Shown here: positions 15,692 to 23,302 of the stretch, piece by piece | How positions within the stretch are numbered: position 1 is the stretch's first letter | Layout of the letters: every line of letters begins with the position of its first letter | Source: a virus | IMG/VR virus record: IMGVR_UViG_3300013103_000043 | Span: 1-28,897 of that record | Direction: 5' to 3' (one strand) | DNA: 28,897 nt | Notes under the pieces: model-generated | Seen by the model: only the letters and a program-made list of their open reading frames with translations | Told to the model about the DNA's origin: nothing | Databases searched by the model: none | Translations under genes and position numbers: made by a program

Positions 15692-16343
15692 TATAATAAT
15701 TAATGTGGCGGAACATCCTATCTCGGTAGAAATTGTTACATCAGAAGGAATTGGAGATGCTCCAGTTGATGGAAGTATCTATGGAAGATTAAACTCTGCA
15801 TGGGAAATCGTTGCAGGTGCAGTTAGATTGTGGACTAGAAGTAGTTCTACGTCTACACTATCACCATCGACTCCGAATGACAACATAGATGCTGGTGAAG
15901 GATATATAACTGGGAGAAAGTGTGGTGTATTCGCTCATTTGTCTAAAATATCTAAGACAGAGTGTACTTTGGCAGATACTTGGTATCCAATTCAAGGGGC
16001 GTTTATAAATAATCCGATGGAAGATTTTAGTTTTGGTGTAAACCAGATTATATATAATGGAATTAAAACTCAATATTTTGAGATTGATGCTCATGCAACC
16101 GTGCAAGGTGAAAACAATGGAATAGTTCTACATTTTGGAGTAAAAATCAATAATATTTTATTTGACGGTTCCATTATGGGACAATTCTTGAAAACTAAAG
16201 ATGAGCCTTTTGCTATTTCTGGAACGTCTGTTATAGAATTGTCTGAAACTGATACTGTTCAATTTGTTGTGAAATCTGACTTAGCTGGACAGGACATACG
16301 TTTTAATCATCTTACGGCAACAATCTCTGAGTTTTTTGATTAA
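15681..16343 (+). CDS. Putative head-fibre or decoration protein, C1q-like C-terminus
   Basis: A 220-aa protein starting 11 nt before the end of the preceding gene. The N-terminus (NIIINVAEHPISVEIV) is a beta strand pair typical of phage fibre anchors. It is followed by SIYGRLNSAWEIV, a short linker seen before collagen-like or trimeric parts. From about residue 75 the sequence is all-beta (YFEIDAHATVQGENNGIVLH, then IIELSETDTVQFVV-like strands, then FNHLTATISEF), with the strand order of C1q/TNF-like jelly rolls, which trimerise at fibre tips. A role in surface binding or capsid decoration is inferred. No collagen repeat is present. Confidence 0.55.
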   Translation: MVDNIIINVAEHPISVEIVTSEGIGDAPVDGSIYGRLNSAWEIVAGAVRLWTRSSSTSTLSPSTPNDNIDAGEGYITGRKCGVFAHLSKISKTECTLADTWYPIQGAFINNPMEDFSFGVNQIIYNGIKTQYFEIDAHATVQGENNGIVLHFGVKINNILFDGSIMGQFLKTKDEPFAISGTSVIELSETDTVQFVVKSDLAGQDIRFNHLTATISEFFD

Positions 16344-16412
16344 GGCATAGAATACCAATTTTAAGTGGTAAATAAAGAATTAAATAAGTAGAAATATGGA
16401 GGAATATAAATT

Positions 16413-16724
16413 ATGACAATTACAACTGCCCAAGAGAGTGATATTAACAAATCTATGAAAGCTCTGGAAAGAGTATCCTTTGGCTCGATGCTTGTATCTC
16501 GTGGTGTTTATACTGTTACGGCAGGAGAAGCCTCTGCTGGGACGTTAGATATTATTACAACTTTTACTGGAGCTACGGGATTTCTAGTTCAAATCTATAG
16601 AAGCGATGTGAATGTAGCAGCTGATGCCGATATAACATTGGCAAGCGGTGTTTTAACAGTTGCAGATGGTGGGGCTACCTATGCAGTTACAGCGGGCGAC
16701 ATCGTTCATTATATTTTGCTCTAA
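16413..16724 (+). CDS. Small decoration-like virion protein, 103 aa
   Basis: The start ATG follows ATGGAGGAA. Ala/Thr/Val/Gly-rich and all-beta, with two similar turns (YTVTAGEASAGTLDI and VTAGDIVHYILL) and no charged motif. This composition is usual for small capsid-decoration or fibre-associated proteins. The 69-nt gap before it is AT-rich and contains only a weak TACCA/TGGTA hairpin and the ribosome site. Family not recognised. Confidence 0.6.
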   Translation: MTITTAQESDINKSMKALERVSFGSMLVSRGVYTVTAGEASAGTLDIITTFTGATGFLVQIYRSDVNVAADADITLASGVLTVADGGATYAVTAGDIVHYILL

Positions 16725-16734
16725 GGATTCTCTT

Positions 16735-16938
16735 ATGTACATACTGAATTCTGAAAAGAAAGACATTGTCTCGTTCCCTTCCGTGGTTCAAAAATACTTG
16801 ATTTCAAAAGCAAAACTTCCTATTTATTCAAAAAAAGATAGGGTTTCTTATTTTAAAAAAACAAAGAGACTCAAAAAGGAATTAGACCAAGCTCCTTTGT
16901 GGGTGAGAATACTTATACGGGGGATTAATTATGAATAA
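16735..16938 (+). CDS. Small basic hypothetical protein, 67 aa
   Basis: The ATG at 16735 is chosen over an earlier in-frame ATG inside the preceding gene, since AAGGA lies 7 nt upstream and the stop of that gene is just before. The product is Lys-rich, mostly helical (KKDRVSYFKKTKRLKKEL) and short. The last 8 nt overlap the start of the protease-scaffold gene, suggesting coupled translation. It could be a head-assembly factor but nothing in the sequence shows this. Confidence 0.6.
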   Translation: MYILNSEKKDIVSFPSVVQKYLISKAKLPIYSKKDRVSYFKKTKRLKKELDQAPLWVRILIRGINYE

Positions 16939-18463
16939 AGGTAAAAAACTAAATTTTGAAGTAGAGAATATCTCTGTAGAAGACTCTATGCCTAATTCTA
17001 AATTTGCAAAAATATCATTGGACTTTTTTGCGAGTGGTGATAATGAACACGAGATGTATGTTAGTGAAGATGTTCTTAATAAAAAAGCAGAAACCATATT
17101 CAATGTCCCAATTGTTTGGGAGTACGACAGAATTCTTGACGATGCAGGTTCTCATGACCCACTAGAAGTTCCTTGTGGCTTTGTAAAAGACGATGCTGAA
17201 ATAGAAAGAATAGTCATTTCAGATGGAAGGACTATGCTCAGAGTTGTTGGGTATATATGGAAAAGATATTCTGGTCGATTGATGGAAATTTTAGAACGGG
17301 ATGGTGGGAAGAAACCCGTCAGTGTTGAAATGAGTGTATATGAAACGCATATTGATGATGATGGGAAAGAGAGTCTTATTGATTATGTTTTTGAAGCGAT
17401 TACTATCTTGGGGTCATTTATACAGCCAGCAATCCCATCTGCGGGATTGAGTGTTCTTTCATTTTCGCAGGAAAAGAGTGATTACGAAAAAGCCTATAAA
17501 AAGGAATTCGCCAAGTATTCGGAAATAGATTTTTCAATTCCATTAGAAGTAAAAGCAAATTGCCAAGATGGTTTAGATATTTATAATGAGTTTGGATATG
17601 GGGGGACTACGGTCTCACTTGCTATGTCTCGTTATATTATTAAAAATGATAAGATAGAAGCATCTAAAATTCGCAAGATGGCAAAATACTTTACTGTAAA
17701 TGGGGGTCGCTCCAAACCTGATGATATAAATGGTAGAGAGTTTATTAGCTGGCAATTATATGGTGGGGAAATTGGGAAGAGTTGGAGTTCTGAAATAGTT
17801 GATAAGATGAATGTTGCAGACGAAGCCATGGTTTCTCATTTTAATATTGACGTTGATGGAAAAGATAAAAATTTTCAAGAAAAGGAGATAAGTATGAAAA
17901 AAGAAGAAGATTTTAAAAAAGAAGATAAAGAACCTGAAGATGAACCTGTAACCATGGAGAAAGAAGAAGTTTCAGAATCTGAAGATGCCGAAGAAAAAGA
18001 TATGGCAAAAGAAGAAGATGCTGAATCCGAAGAAGATTTTACGGAAGAAGTTGAAGAAGACGAGAAAGAAGAAGGTTTTGAAGCAGAAGAAGAAAAAGAT
18101 TATGAAAGTCTTTTTACTGAACTAGAAGGCAAATTCTCAGTTATTGAAGTTGAAAATAAAGAACTTCGTAAATTTAAATCTGGCATTGAAAGACAACAGT
18201 TCGATGTTAGAGTTGAAACAACGCTGACTTCTGTAAAACATCTTTTTGATAAAGGCGGTTTACTTGAACTTCGTGAAGATGCTAAGAACTATTCATTGGA
18301 TAGTTTAAACGGGTGGGAAAACGTGGTTAAGGCAAAAGCCTTTGAAGTATCTGAAAAGATGCCCAAAGATAAAGATGTCGCGGAAGATGATGGCATTTTG
18401 AAAATGAGTTTGGTTGACGGTGATATTGTAACTAAACCTGTTTACGACAGCTTGTGGGATTAA
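16931..18463 (+). CDS. Prohead protease fused to scaffold
   Basis: A 510-aa head-maturation protein in three parts. Residues 1-180 look like an assemblin/HK97-type serine protease: GSHDPLEVPCGFV (His75 candidate) and KPVSVEMSVYE (Ser131 candidate, with Glu133), then an AIT-I-G segment and a final LSFS. Residues about 195-305 contain FGYGGTTVSLAMSRYI, IRKMAKYFTVN and FISWQLYGGEIGKSW, a domain often found with phage head-maturation proteins. Residues 322-400 are extremely Glu/Asp/Lys-rich, followed by a coiled-coil region and a compact C-terminus, as in scaffolds. An in-frame ATG with its own ribosome site starts the scaffold part (see 17894). The gene precedes the capsid genes, as expected. 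Catalytic residues are assigned by eye. Confidence 0.75.
   Translation: MNKGKKLNFEVENISVEDSMPNSKFAKISLDFFASGDNEHEMYVSEDVLNKKAETIFNVPIVWEYDRILDDAGSHDPLEVPCGFVKDDAEIERIVISDGRTMLRVVGYIWKRYSGRLMEILERDGGKKPVSVEMSVYETHIDDDGKESLIDYVFEAITILGSFIQPAIPSAGLSVLSFSQEKSDYEKAYKKEFAKYSEIDFSIPLEVKANCQDGLDIYNEFGYGGTTVSLAMSRYIIKNDKIEASKIRKMAKYFTVNGGRSKPDDINGREFISWQLYGGEIGKSWSSEIVDKMNVADEAMVSHFNIDVDGKDKNFQEKEISMKKEEDFKKEDKEPEDEPVTMEKEEVSESEDAEEKDMAKEEDAESEEDFTEEVEEDEKEEGFEAEEEKDYESLFTELEGKFSVIEVENKELRKFKSGIERQQFDVRVETTLTSVKHLFDKGGLLELREDAKNYSLDSLNGWENVVKAKAFEVSEKMPKDKDVAEDDGILKMSLVDGDIVTKPVYDSLWD
17882..17887 (+). promoter_or_regulatory. Internal ribosome site for nested scaffold
   Basis: AAGGAG lies inside the protease-scaffold gene with 6 nt to an in-frame ATG at 17894. 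It is as strong as the sites that start independent genes in this window. Confidence 0.7.
17894..18463 (+). CDS. Nested scaffold protein, internal in-frame start
   Basis: Translation from the ATG at codon 322 of the protease-scaffold gene would give a 189-aa protein made only of the acidic scaffold part: MKKEEDFKKEDKEPEDEP, then Glu-rich stretches, then ELEGKFSVIEVENKELRKF (coiled coil) and a C-terminal VKHLFDKGGLLELRED unit that could contact the capsid protein. The AAGGAG site 6 nt upstream is the main evidence. The arrangement is known from lambda, where Nu3 scaffold is read from inside the protease gene C. The product would fill the prohead and guide capsid assembly, then be degraded by the longer protease form. 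Confidence 0.65.
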   Translation: MKKEEDFKKEDKEPEDEPVTMEKEEVSESEDAEEKDMAKEEDAESEEDFTEEVEEDEKEEGFEAEEEKDYESLFTELEGKFSVIEVENKELRKFKSGIERQQFDVRVETTLTSVKHLFDKGGLLELREDAKNYSLDSLNGWENVVKAKAFEVSEKMPKDKDVAEDDGILKMSLVDGDIVTKPVYDSLWD

Positions 18464-18533
18464 GTAAATACCACTGTGCTGATAAAGTAGAAAAAATTCT
18501 CGAAAGAGGACTAAATATTTAGGAGGAAGAAAA

Positions 18534-19070
18534 ATGGCAACAAATGATTATGCAATTGTCGAAATCTCCAGCGGCGGAGAGCAAACTAATAATGCCGCAA
18601 ATCAAAGTGTAGTTTCAACCTACGCAATGGAGAACGGGTTTATTTTTGCTTTAGATACCCTTTCTAACGTAGCTGGAAATGGTGCAGTTTTTGTAGCAAC
18701 CACTCCCGCAACTGGAAATTTGAGTAACCTTTCGATGCTGGTAGAACCACCTGTGTCAAAAATTGCTGGACGAAAAGGTCTTTCTAAAGACCCTCGCGAA
18801 TTTAGGCTTGAAATAGCTGAAGTTGGTTCTGCAAAACAACTTGAAGTTGGAGATATTGTTAAATTATCCGCAACTGCTGTTACAGGTACTGCTGCTGCAT
18901 ATTTGGTTGCAACAAATGCGTCAAATGTATTGAATTACTCAGCTTCTGTAATTTCTGGTTTGACATTAAAAGTTATTGATGCTTCGGATTATTTCTCCTT
19001 GGCAGATGGTGCCGCTATTGGTACTCAACGTGTTGCGGCAATTAAAGCTAAAGTCGTAGCAGTAGCATAG
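18534..19070 (+). CDS. Capsid decoration/accessory protein
   Basis: A 178-aa protein with TAGGAGGAA before the ATG. It is rich in Ala, Val, Ser and Thr, with likely beta structure throughout (NGFIFALDTLSNVAGNGAVF, then KQLEVGDIVKLSATAV), and lacks catalytic motifs. Its place, between scaffold/protease and major capsid protein, is the usual position of the decoration or stabilising protein (lambda gpD-type position). The 70-nt gap before it holds a GATAAAGTA element and a small CTC-GAAA-GAG hairpin. Decoration is the best call by context; the family is not recognised. Confidence 0.65.
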   Translation: MATNDYAIVEISSGGEQTNNAANQSVVSTYAMENGFIFALDTLSNVAGNGAVFVATTPATGNLSNLSMLVEPPVSKIAGRKGLSKDPREFRLEIAEVGSAKQLEVGDIVKLSATAVTGTAAAYLVATNASNVLNYSASVISGLTLKVIDASDYFSLADGAAIGTQRVAAIKAKVVAVA

Positions 19071-19083
19071 GAGGATATAAAAA

Positions 19084-20181
19084 ATGAAAAATTTACCTAA
19101 TCACATTGTTCGTTTCGCAGATGGTGGAGATTTTTATGATAAGTTTACGGACTTATTTGCTCACTATCAATCAGAAAAACTTGGACTTAATAAAACTTAT
19201 GAGAAACTTGGAAAATCAGGTTTACCAGTAAGTTATTCTACAAAAGAATCCGAAGTAGAAATTGCTTTCCATAAAGAAATTGCAAAACACTCTGGAATTC
19301 CATCAACAAGCAATTTGCCTCTGTCCACTCGTGCAAACCACCCTCTCTATAAATATGCTGTGTTTGCAGTTGTTGGTGCGGCAATTGATGCTGTAGTTCC
19401 TCAGATTCTTATGGATAGTATTGGTTATTATTCAGATGTTCATAATATCGCTTGGGGCGATACTGCTCAATTTGACATTCAAATGGCTCGTGATTATTTT
19501 GTAGTTTCTCGTGCTGGTAGGGGTGTTGGTCAGAGTTTTATCAATAAACAATATACTGGCGAAGTGTTAGTTTCTCCTGAATATCGTCAGATTTCAGTAG
19601 CTACAGACCTCTATCGAGTATTAGCTGGTCAAGAAAGTCTTGTAAACTTTGTTTTCAAAGCCGCCAAATCTTTAGCCGCGGATATTCAACGGGACACTTA
19701 CAATACTTTTAACAACGCTCTTACTGGTCTATCATCTCCTTTGAAAGTTACTGGCTGGTCTGTAGCTGGATTTACAGGGCTTGCTGAATTGTTAGAGTCT
19801 TGGAACAGTGCTCCAGTTGTTTGTTTGGGTACAAAGACCGCTTTGAGCGTTATTACCCCATCGGATGCTAATTATCGTTATGATATTGATTCTCCATTTG
19901 CTCGTTTTGGTTTCATGAATGATTTTAAGGGTGTTGAAATTCTTGAAATGAAACAAAGTGCTGCTTGGGAAACTGAGTTTTCTACCGTCTTGGATGACAC
20001 AAAGTTATATCTTGTTTCTCCTGCCAGTGGCAAACTGGTAAAAACTGTTTTGGAAGGGAATGTATTGAGTAGAACTAGTCAACATGCAGAAAATGCGGAT
20101 TTACAAAGTGTTGCTACGTTAGGTATGTCTTACGGTAGCGCAATTGCTACTGGGGCTTTAGCTGGAATTATTCAGCTTTAG
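19084..20181 (+). CDS. Major capsid protein (HK97-fold candidate)
   Basis: A 365-aa protein, start ATG after AGGAGGATATAAAA. The layout is that of an HK97-type capsid protein: N-terminal helical arm, an extended region around IPSTSNLPLSTRANHPLYKY, a peripheral-like domain, a long helix (NFVFKAAKSLAADIQRDTYN) and an axial-domain-like end with VVCLGTKTALSVI, a DFKGVEI strand and a LYLVSPASGKLV strand before a Gly/Ala tail. Codons are more regular than in neighbouring genes, as expected for an abundant protein, and it is followed by a long hairpin. It comes directly after protease-scaffold and decoration genes, which fixes the role more firmly than any single motif. Confidence 0.85.
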   Translation: MKNLPNHIVRFADGGDFYDKFTDLFAHYQSEKLGLNKTYEKLGKSGLPVSYSTKESEVEIAFHKEIAKHSGIPSTSNLPLSTRANHPLYKYAVFAVVGAAIDAVVPQILMDSIGYYSDVHNIAWGDTAQFDIQMARDYFVVSRAGRGVGQSFINKQYTGEVLVSPEYRQISVATDLYRVLAGQESLVNFVFKAAKSLAADIQRDTYNTFNNALTGLSSPLKVTGWSVAGFTGLAELLESWNSAPVVCLGTKTALSVITPSDANYRYDIDSPFARFGFMNDFKGVEILEMKQSAAWETEFSTVLDDTKLYLVSPASGKLVKTVLEGNVLSRTSQHAENADLQSVATLGMSYGSAIATGALAGIIQL

Positions 20182-20196
20182 TAAATTAACCTGATA

Positions 20197-20228
20197 ATAT
20201 GGGAGGCTTATTTCTAAGCCTCCCATAT
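20197..20228 (+). terminator. Perfect 14-bp hairpin behind the capsid gene (no T-run)
   Basis: ATATGGGAGGCTTA-TTTC-TAAGCCTCCCATAT: a perfect 14-bp stem with a 4-nt loop 15 nt after the capsid stop. A T-run is lacking, so it is more likely a partial terminator, an RNA 3'-end stabiliser or a processing site than a full terminator. It would raise the amount of capsid message compared with the genes behind it. Confidence 0.55.
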
Positions 20229-20247
20229 ACAGAAAGGAAAGTATAGA

Positions 20248-20919
20248 ATGGCTAAACCTACAAATGCAGAATTAATCAAGAAAAATCAAGCATTAGAAAG
20301 TGAATTAAAAGAACAAAAGGAAGCATTGTTAGAATTACAGAAGACAATGGAAAATCTAAAACCCAAAGGGGCAAATGCTGAAATGGTGACAATGAAAGAA
20401 CCCTTTGAAGATAAATATAAAACAGAAGAATTTAATATTCGACCCGATGAATACGTTGAAGTTGTGTCTCTTTGTCCTAATGACTTATATCTATCAAGAA
20501 GTTTACGAGATGAAAACCCTTTGAAATTTGAAACATTGGGTGAACGAAAACATCTTTTATATAGCGAATTGATTGCTATTATAAATCATCATCCCAGATT
20601 TGCTAAAAATGGAGATTTCTATATTCCAGATATAAGAATTGTAAAGCGACATGGGCTAATTGATTTTTATGATAAAATTTTGACTAAAGATGAAATCTAT
20701 TTGGTTATGACATCTGATAGTGATGAAGCAATTAAAATGTTTAAGAAAGCAAATATGAAACAACAAGAATATCTTTCAGACATGCTTATTGCTAAAATTA
20801 TTAAAGGTGAAAATGTCGATATGAATATGGTCTATAAAATGGGGCAAATTCTTGGAACAGATATTGCTAAATCGGCAGAAGATGCAAAAGAATTTGGAAA
20901 ATTATTAATTAAAGAATAA
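20248..20919 (+). CDS. Head protein with N-terminal coiled coil, unknown role
   Basis: A 223-aa protein after AGAAAGGAAAGTATAG. Residues 1-40 are a clear coiled coil (ELIKKNQALESELKEQKEAL). The middle part (IRPDEYVEVVSLCPNDLYLS and IINHHPRFAKNGDFYIPDIRIV) is beta-rich. The end is helical and Lys/Asp-rich. Between the capsid and connector genes such proteins may join head completion or act as capsid-associated factors. Family not recognised. Confidence 0.6.
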   Translation: MAKPTNAELIKKNQALESELKEQKEALLELQKTMENLKPKGANAEMVTMKEPFEDKYKTEEFNIRPDEYVEVVSLCPNDLYLSRSLRDENPLKFETLGERKHLLYSELIAIINHHPRFAKNGDFYIPDIRIVKRHGLIDFYDKILTKDEIYLVMTSDSDEAIKMFKKANMKQQEYLSDMLIAKIIKGENVDMNMVYKMGQILGTDIAKSAEDAKEFGKLLIKE

Positions 20920-20941
20920 AAAATAAAAGGAGGTTATAAAA

Positions 20942-21400
20942 ATGACAACTCCTTATAATGCAGTGTACGATTTATTTTTAGTACAAATAAAAGACTGGAG
21001 ATTGGATAATCTTTATGATATATCAGTTCCAGATTTTGAAAATTATTTACAGGGATTCCTAATTTTAGGAATCCCTGAATTTAGTGAGTTTTGTGACCAG
21101 AGTTTGGTAAGAGATGACATTCTGTCTCTTTTTACAGAAGATTTGACGGATGCTAATTTAATACTTTTGTCTAAATTTATGGTTAAGGCGTGGTTAGATA
21201 AAGAAATTCAAGATTCGAGGCAGATACGTCTCCATGTAGGGGATAAGGATTTCCGTATCTTGAGTGAAGCAAATAATTTGAGAGCGAAAGAATCTTATAT
21301 GGTTTTGAAGTTAGAAGGTTTGAGCCAAGACCTGATAAACTATTCATGGTATGGAAAAGATATGTCTGACTGGTTGAATGGGACATTTATTAGCGCATAG
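20942..21400 (+). CDS. Putative head-tail connector (adaptor)
   Basis: A 152-aa, largely helical protein with AAAGGAGG before the ATG. It has the size and position of the adaptor that docks below the portal (SPP1 gp15/HK97 gp6 place in the order). Segments such as IKDWRLDNLYDISVPDFENY, then ANLILLSKFMVKAWLDKEIQ and RAKESYMVLKLEG form helices typical of this group. The gene contains an unusual perfect inverted repeat (21050-21077). The call is by context and secondary-structure pattern. Confidence 0.55.
   Translation: MTTPYNAVYDLFLVQIKDWRLDNLYDISVPDFENYLQGFLILGIPEFSEFCDQSLVRDDILSLFTEDLTDANLILLSKFMVKAWLDKEIQDSRQIRLHVGDKDFRILSEANNLRAKESYMVLKLEGLSQDLINYSWYGKDMSDWLNGTFISA
21050..21077. repeat. 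Perfect 13-bp inverted repeat inside a coding region
   Basis: CAGGGATTCCTAA-TT-TTAGGAATCCCTG lies in the connector gene, coding for QGFLILGIP. Both arms match completely. As RNA it makes a strong hairpin, as DNA an almost palindromic site. No T-run follows. Confidence 0.6.
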
Positions 21401-21414
21401 GAGGATATTAAAAA

Positions 21415-22701
21415 ATGGCATATGTACATTATTCAATATATAAAACCTCCATGACGAAAACTCCAAAAGCAGATTACTATGATGAAACTCAGGCATTTAT
21501 AGATGATATGTTCTATGATTCTTCTGATTGGTATACGATTCAAGAAGAAACTTTTTTTGCAAGTGGGGAGTATGTAGATTTGGACGTTCGTATTAATCGA
21601 GTTATTAATCCTAGCACGGGAGCAAATCGAGGTAATGACTGGAAACTACTCCTGTTTAAAGATATATCTAAAAGCATACCTTTGGGTTCTTATTTTATAT
21701 TTGAAGACAATTATTGGATAGCTGTAAATACAGAAGATACGGTTGACTTGACTTCAACTTGTATTGTTAGACGATGTAACAATACTCTCCGATGGTATGA
21801 TGTTGAAACAGGAGCGAAGTATTCTTACCCTTGTGTTTTGGGATATGTTATAAATGAGAACCGAGATTATGTATCAAATAATAGCGCAGTAGTTCAACCA
21901 TCTGGTCTATTGACGGCTATCTCTCAATTAAATATCGGTACAAACAAAATACAATCGTCTCAGAGATTTTTGTTCGGGAATGCTTCGAGCTGGACTAGCT
22001 ACAGGGTAGAAGGGGGGGGAATCAATAATTTCTCTAATTCTGAGACCGTGAACAACACTCCGTATGGTTTGTTGACATTGACGCTTGGAGTTAAACAGAG
22101 AGGGAATGACGAAATTGATGACCTCGTAAATGGTTATGCAAATGCTCGCAAATTAGAGTATTCTATATCTCTTGATAAGAGTTCTATATCTGGTCAGGTT
22201 GGAGATACCTATCAGTTAGATGCTACAGTATATGACGAGGGTCTAACTGTTGACAGAGATGTTATATGGGAGTCTTCGGATGAATACATAGCAACTGTTG
22301 TTGACGGATTGGTTACTTTTGCAAATACTGGGAATTGCTCTATCACCGTGAACTTAGACGGAGATGCTGATGTCAATGATAGTTGTAATATAGTTGTAAA
22401 TACTACCCCAATATCTGAATATGAAATCGTTGTGTCTCCAGATAAAAATTATGTATTAGAAAATGACAGTGAGAGTTACAATGTTACATTAGAACTCAAT
22501 GGTATAGACACTACTGACGTATTTGTTTTTAATATTGTTGCAGGGAATGTTCCTGTGGATAATTATGTGTTTACTGTTGTTAATGGAAATAATTTTAATT
22601 TAGAGAATGTTGGAATGTATATAGAAGAAGAGTTGGTTATTAGATGCACATCTGGAATTCATAGTCGAGATATTTCGATTCGACTAAGGGGAGGATGGTA
22701 A
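21415..22701 (+). CDS. Putative head-completion/stopper protein with Ig-like domains
   Basis: A 428-aa protein starting after AGGAGGATATTAAAA. The first ~180 residues contain WKLLLFKDISKSIPLGSYF, IAVNTEDTVDLTSTCIV and RRCNNTLRWYD, a beta-barrel pattern seen in phage stopper or head-completion proteins. Residues about 245-330 form a BIG2-type Ig domain (ISLDKSSISGQVGDTYQLDA, then VIWESSDEYIATVVDG and GNCSITVNLDG). A second Ig-like unit follows (335-428). Ig domains on virion proteins usually bind the cell surface weakly. The stopper role is inferred from the order after the adaptor. Confidence 0.55.
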   Translation: MAYVHYSIYKTSMTKTPKADYYDETQAFIDDMFYDSSDWYTIQEETFFASGEYVDLDVRINRVINPSTGANRGNDWKLLLFKDISKSIPLGSYFIFEDNYWIAVNTEDTVDLTSTCIVRRCNNTLRWYDVETGAKYSYPCVLGYVINENRDYVSNNSAVVQPSGLLTAISQLNIGTNKIQSSQRFLFGNASSWTSYRVEGGGINNFSNSETVNNTPYGLLTLTLGVKQRGNDEIDDLVNGYANARKLEYSISLDKSSISGQVGDTYQLDATVYDEGLTVDRDVIWESSDEYIATVVDGLVTFANTGNCSITVNLDGDADVNDSCNIVVNTTPISEYEIVVSPDKNYVLENDSESYNVTLELNGIDTTDVFVFNIVAGNVPVDNYVFTVVNGNNFNLENVGMYIEEELVIRCTSGIHSRDISIRLRGGW

Positions 22702-22702
22702 A

Positions 22703-23260
22703 ATGGCAGATGTTTGTGACAGTAGGGATGGATATAACTTTTTTGAACAATTCCCCAATTATTCATATCTGATGGTAAAATATCTTCGAGACAATAATGA
22801 GACGATTTGGAAGTTATTAAAATATAATTCGGCGAATGCTTGGATGAAGCCAGATTTGACAGTAAGTGAAAAAAATGAATTAATATATGCTGGAATTGGA
22901 AATAGTTCTAAGTTTTCTATATTTTTAAGTCCTGGATTTCCCGATGTTGGGAAAGAAGAGAAGACTTTCTTGACTATTTCACCAAATATGATAATACCTA
23001 CAAATAAAGTAGTATCGCAAGTTACAATCATGTGCGAGGTCTATTCAAACTTCAACATAACCCACCTTTCTAATTATACAGCGAGAGTGGATGTCATTGC
23101 TCAACAGTTAATTCAAACTTTTAATGGGGCAATAATTGATGGATTGGGAATAGGTCAAATATTTCTTGACAGATTAGGGTCTAAACCTACAGGGTCTGAA
23201 AGAGCAGGAACTTTGCCGTTCTCTGGGAGATGGTTGCTTTTTGCAAACAACACTGTTTAA
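22703..23260 (+). CDS. Putative tail terminator/head-tail joining protein
   Basis: A 185-aa protein starting one base after the preceding stop, with GGGGAGG inside the end of that gene. The N-terminal part is helical and aromatic; the C-terminal half has ITHLSNYTARVDVIAQQLIQ, then IGQIFLDRLGSKPTGSERAG and SGRWLLFANNTV. Strand-helix-strand order, length and position between stopper and tail tube fit the tail-terminator or tail-completion class. No direct family match by eye. The 42-nt gap behind it holds nothing beyond a weak ribosome site. Confidence 0.5.
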   Translation: MADVCDSRDGYNFFEQFPNYSYLMVKYLRDNNETIWKLLKYNSANAWMKPDLTVSEKNELIYAGIGNSSKFSIFLSPGFPDVGKEEKTFLTISPNMIIPTNKVVSQVTIMCEVYSNFNITHLSNYTARVDVIAQQLIQTFNGAIIDGLGIGQIFLDRLGSKPTGSERAGTLPFSGRWLLFANNTV

Positions 23261-23302
23261 TTATGAATATTGATAAACTAATTTACATAAAAGAGTAATT
23301 CT

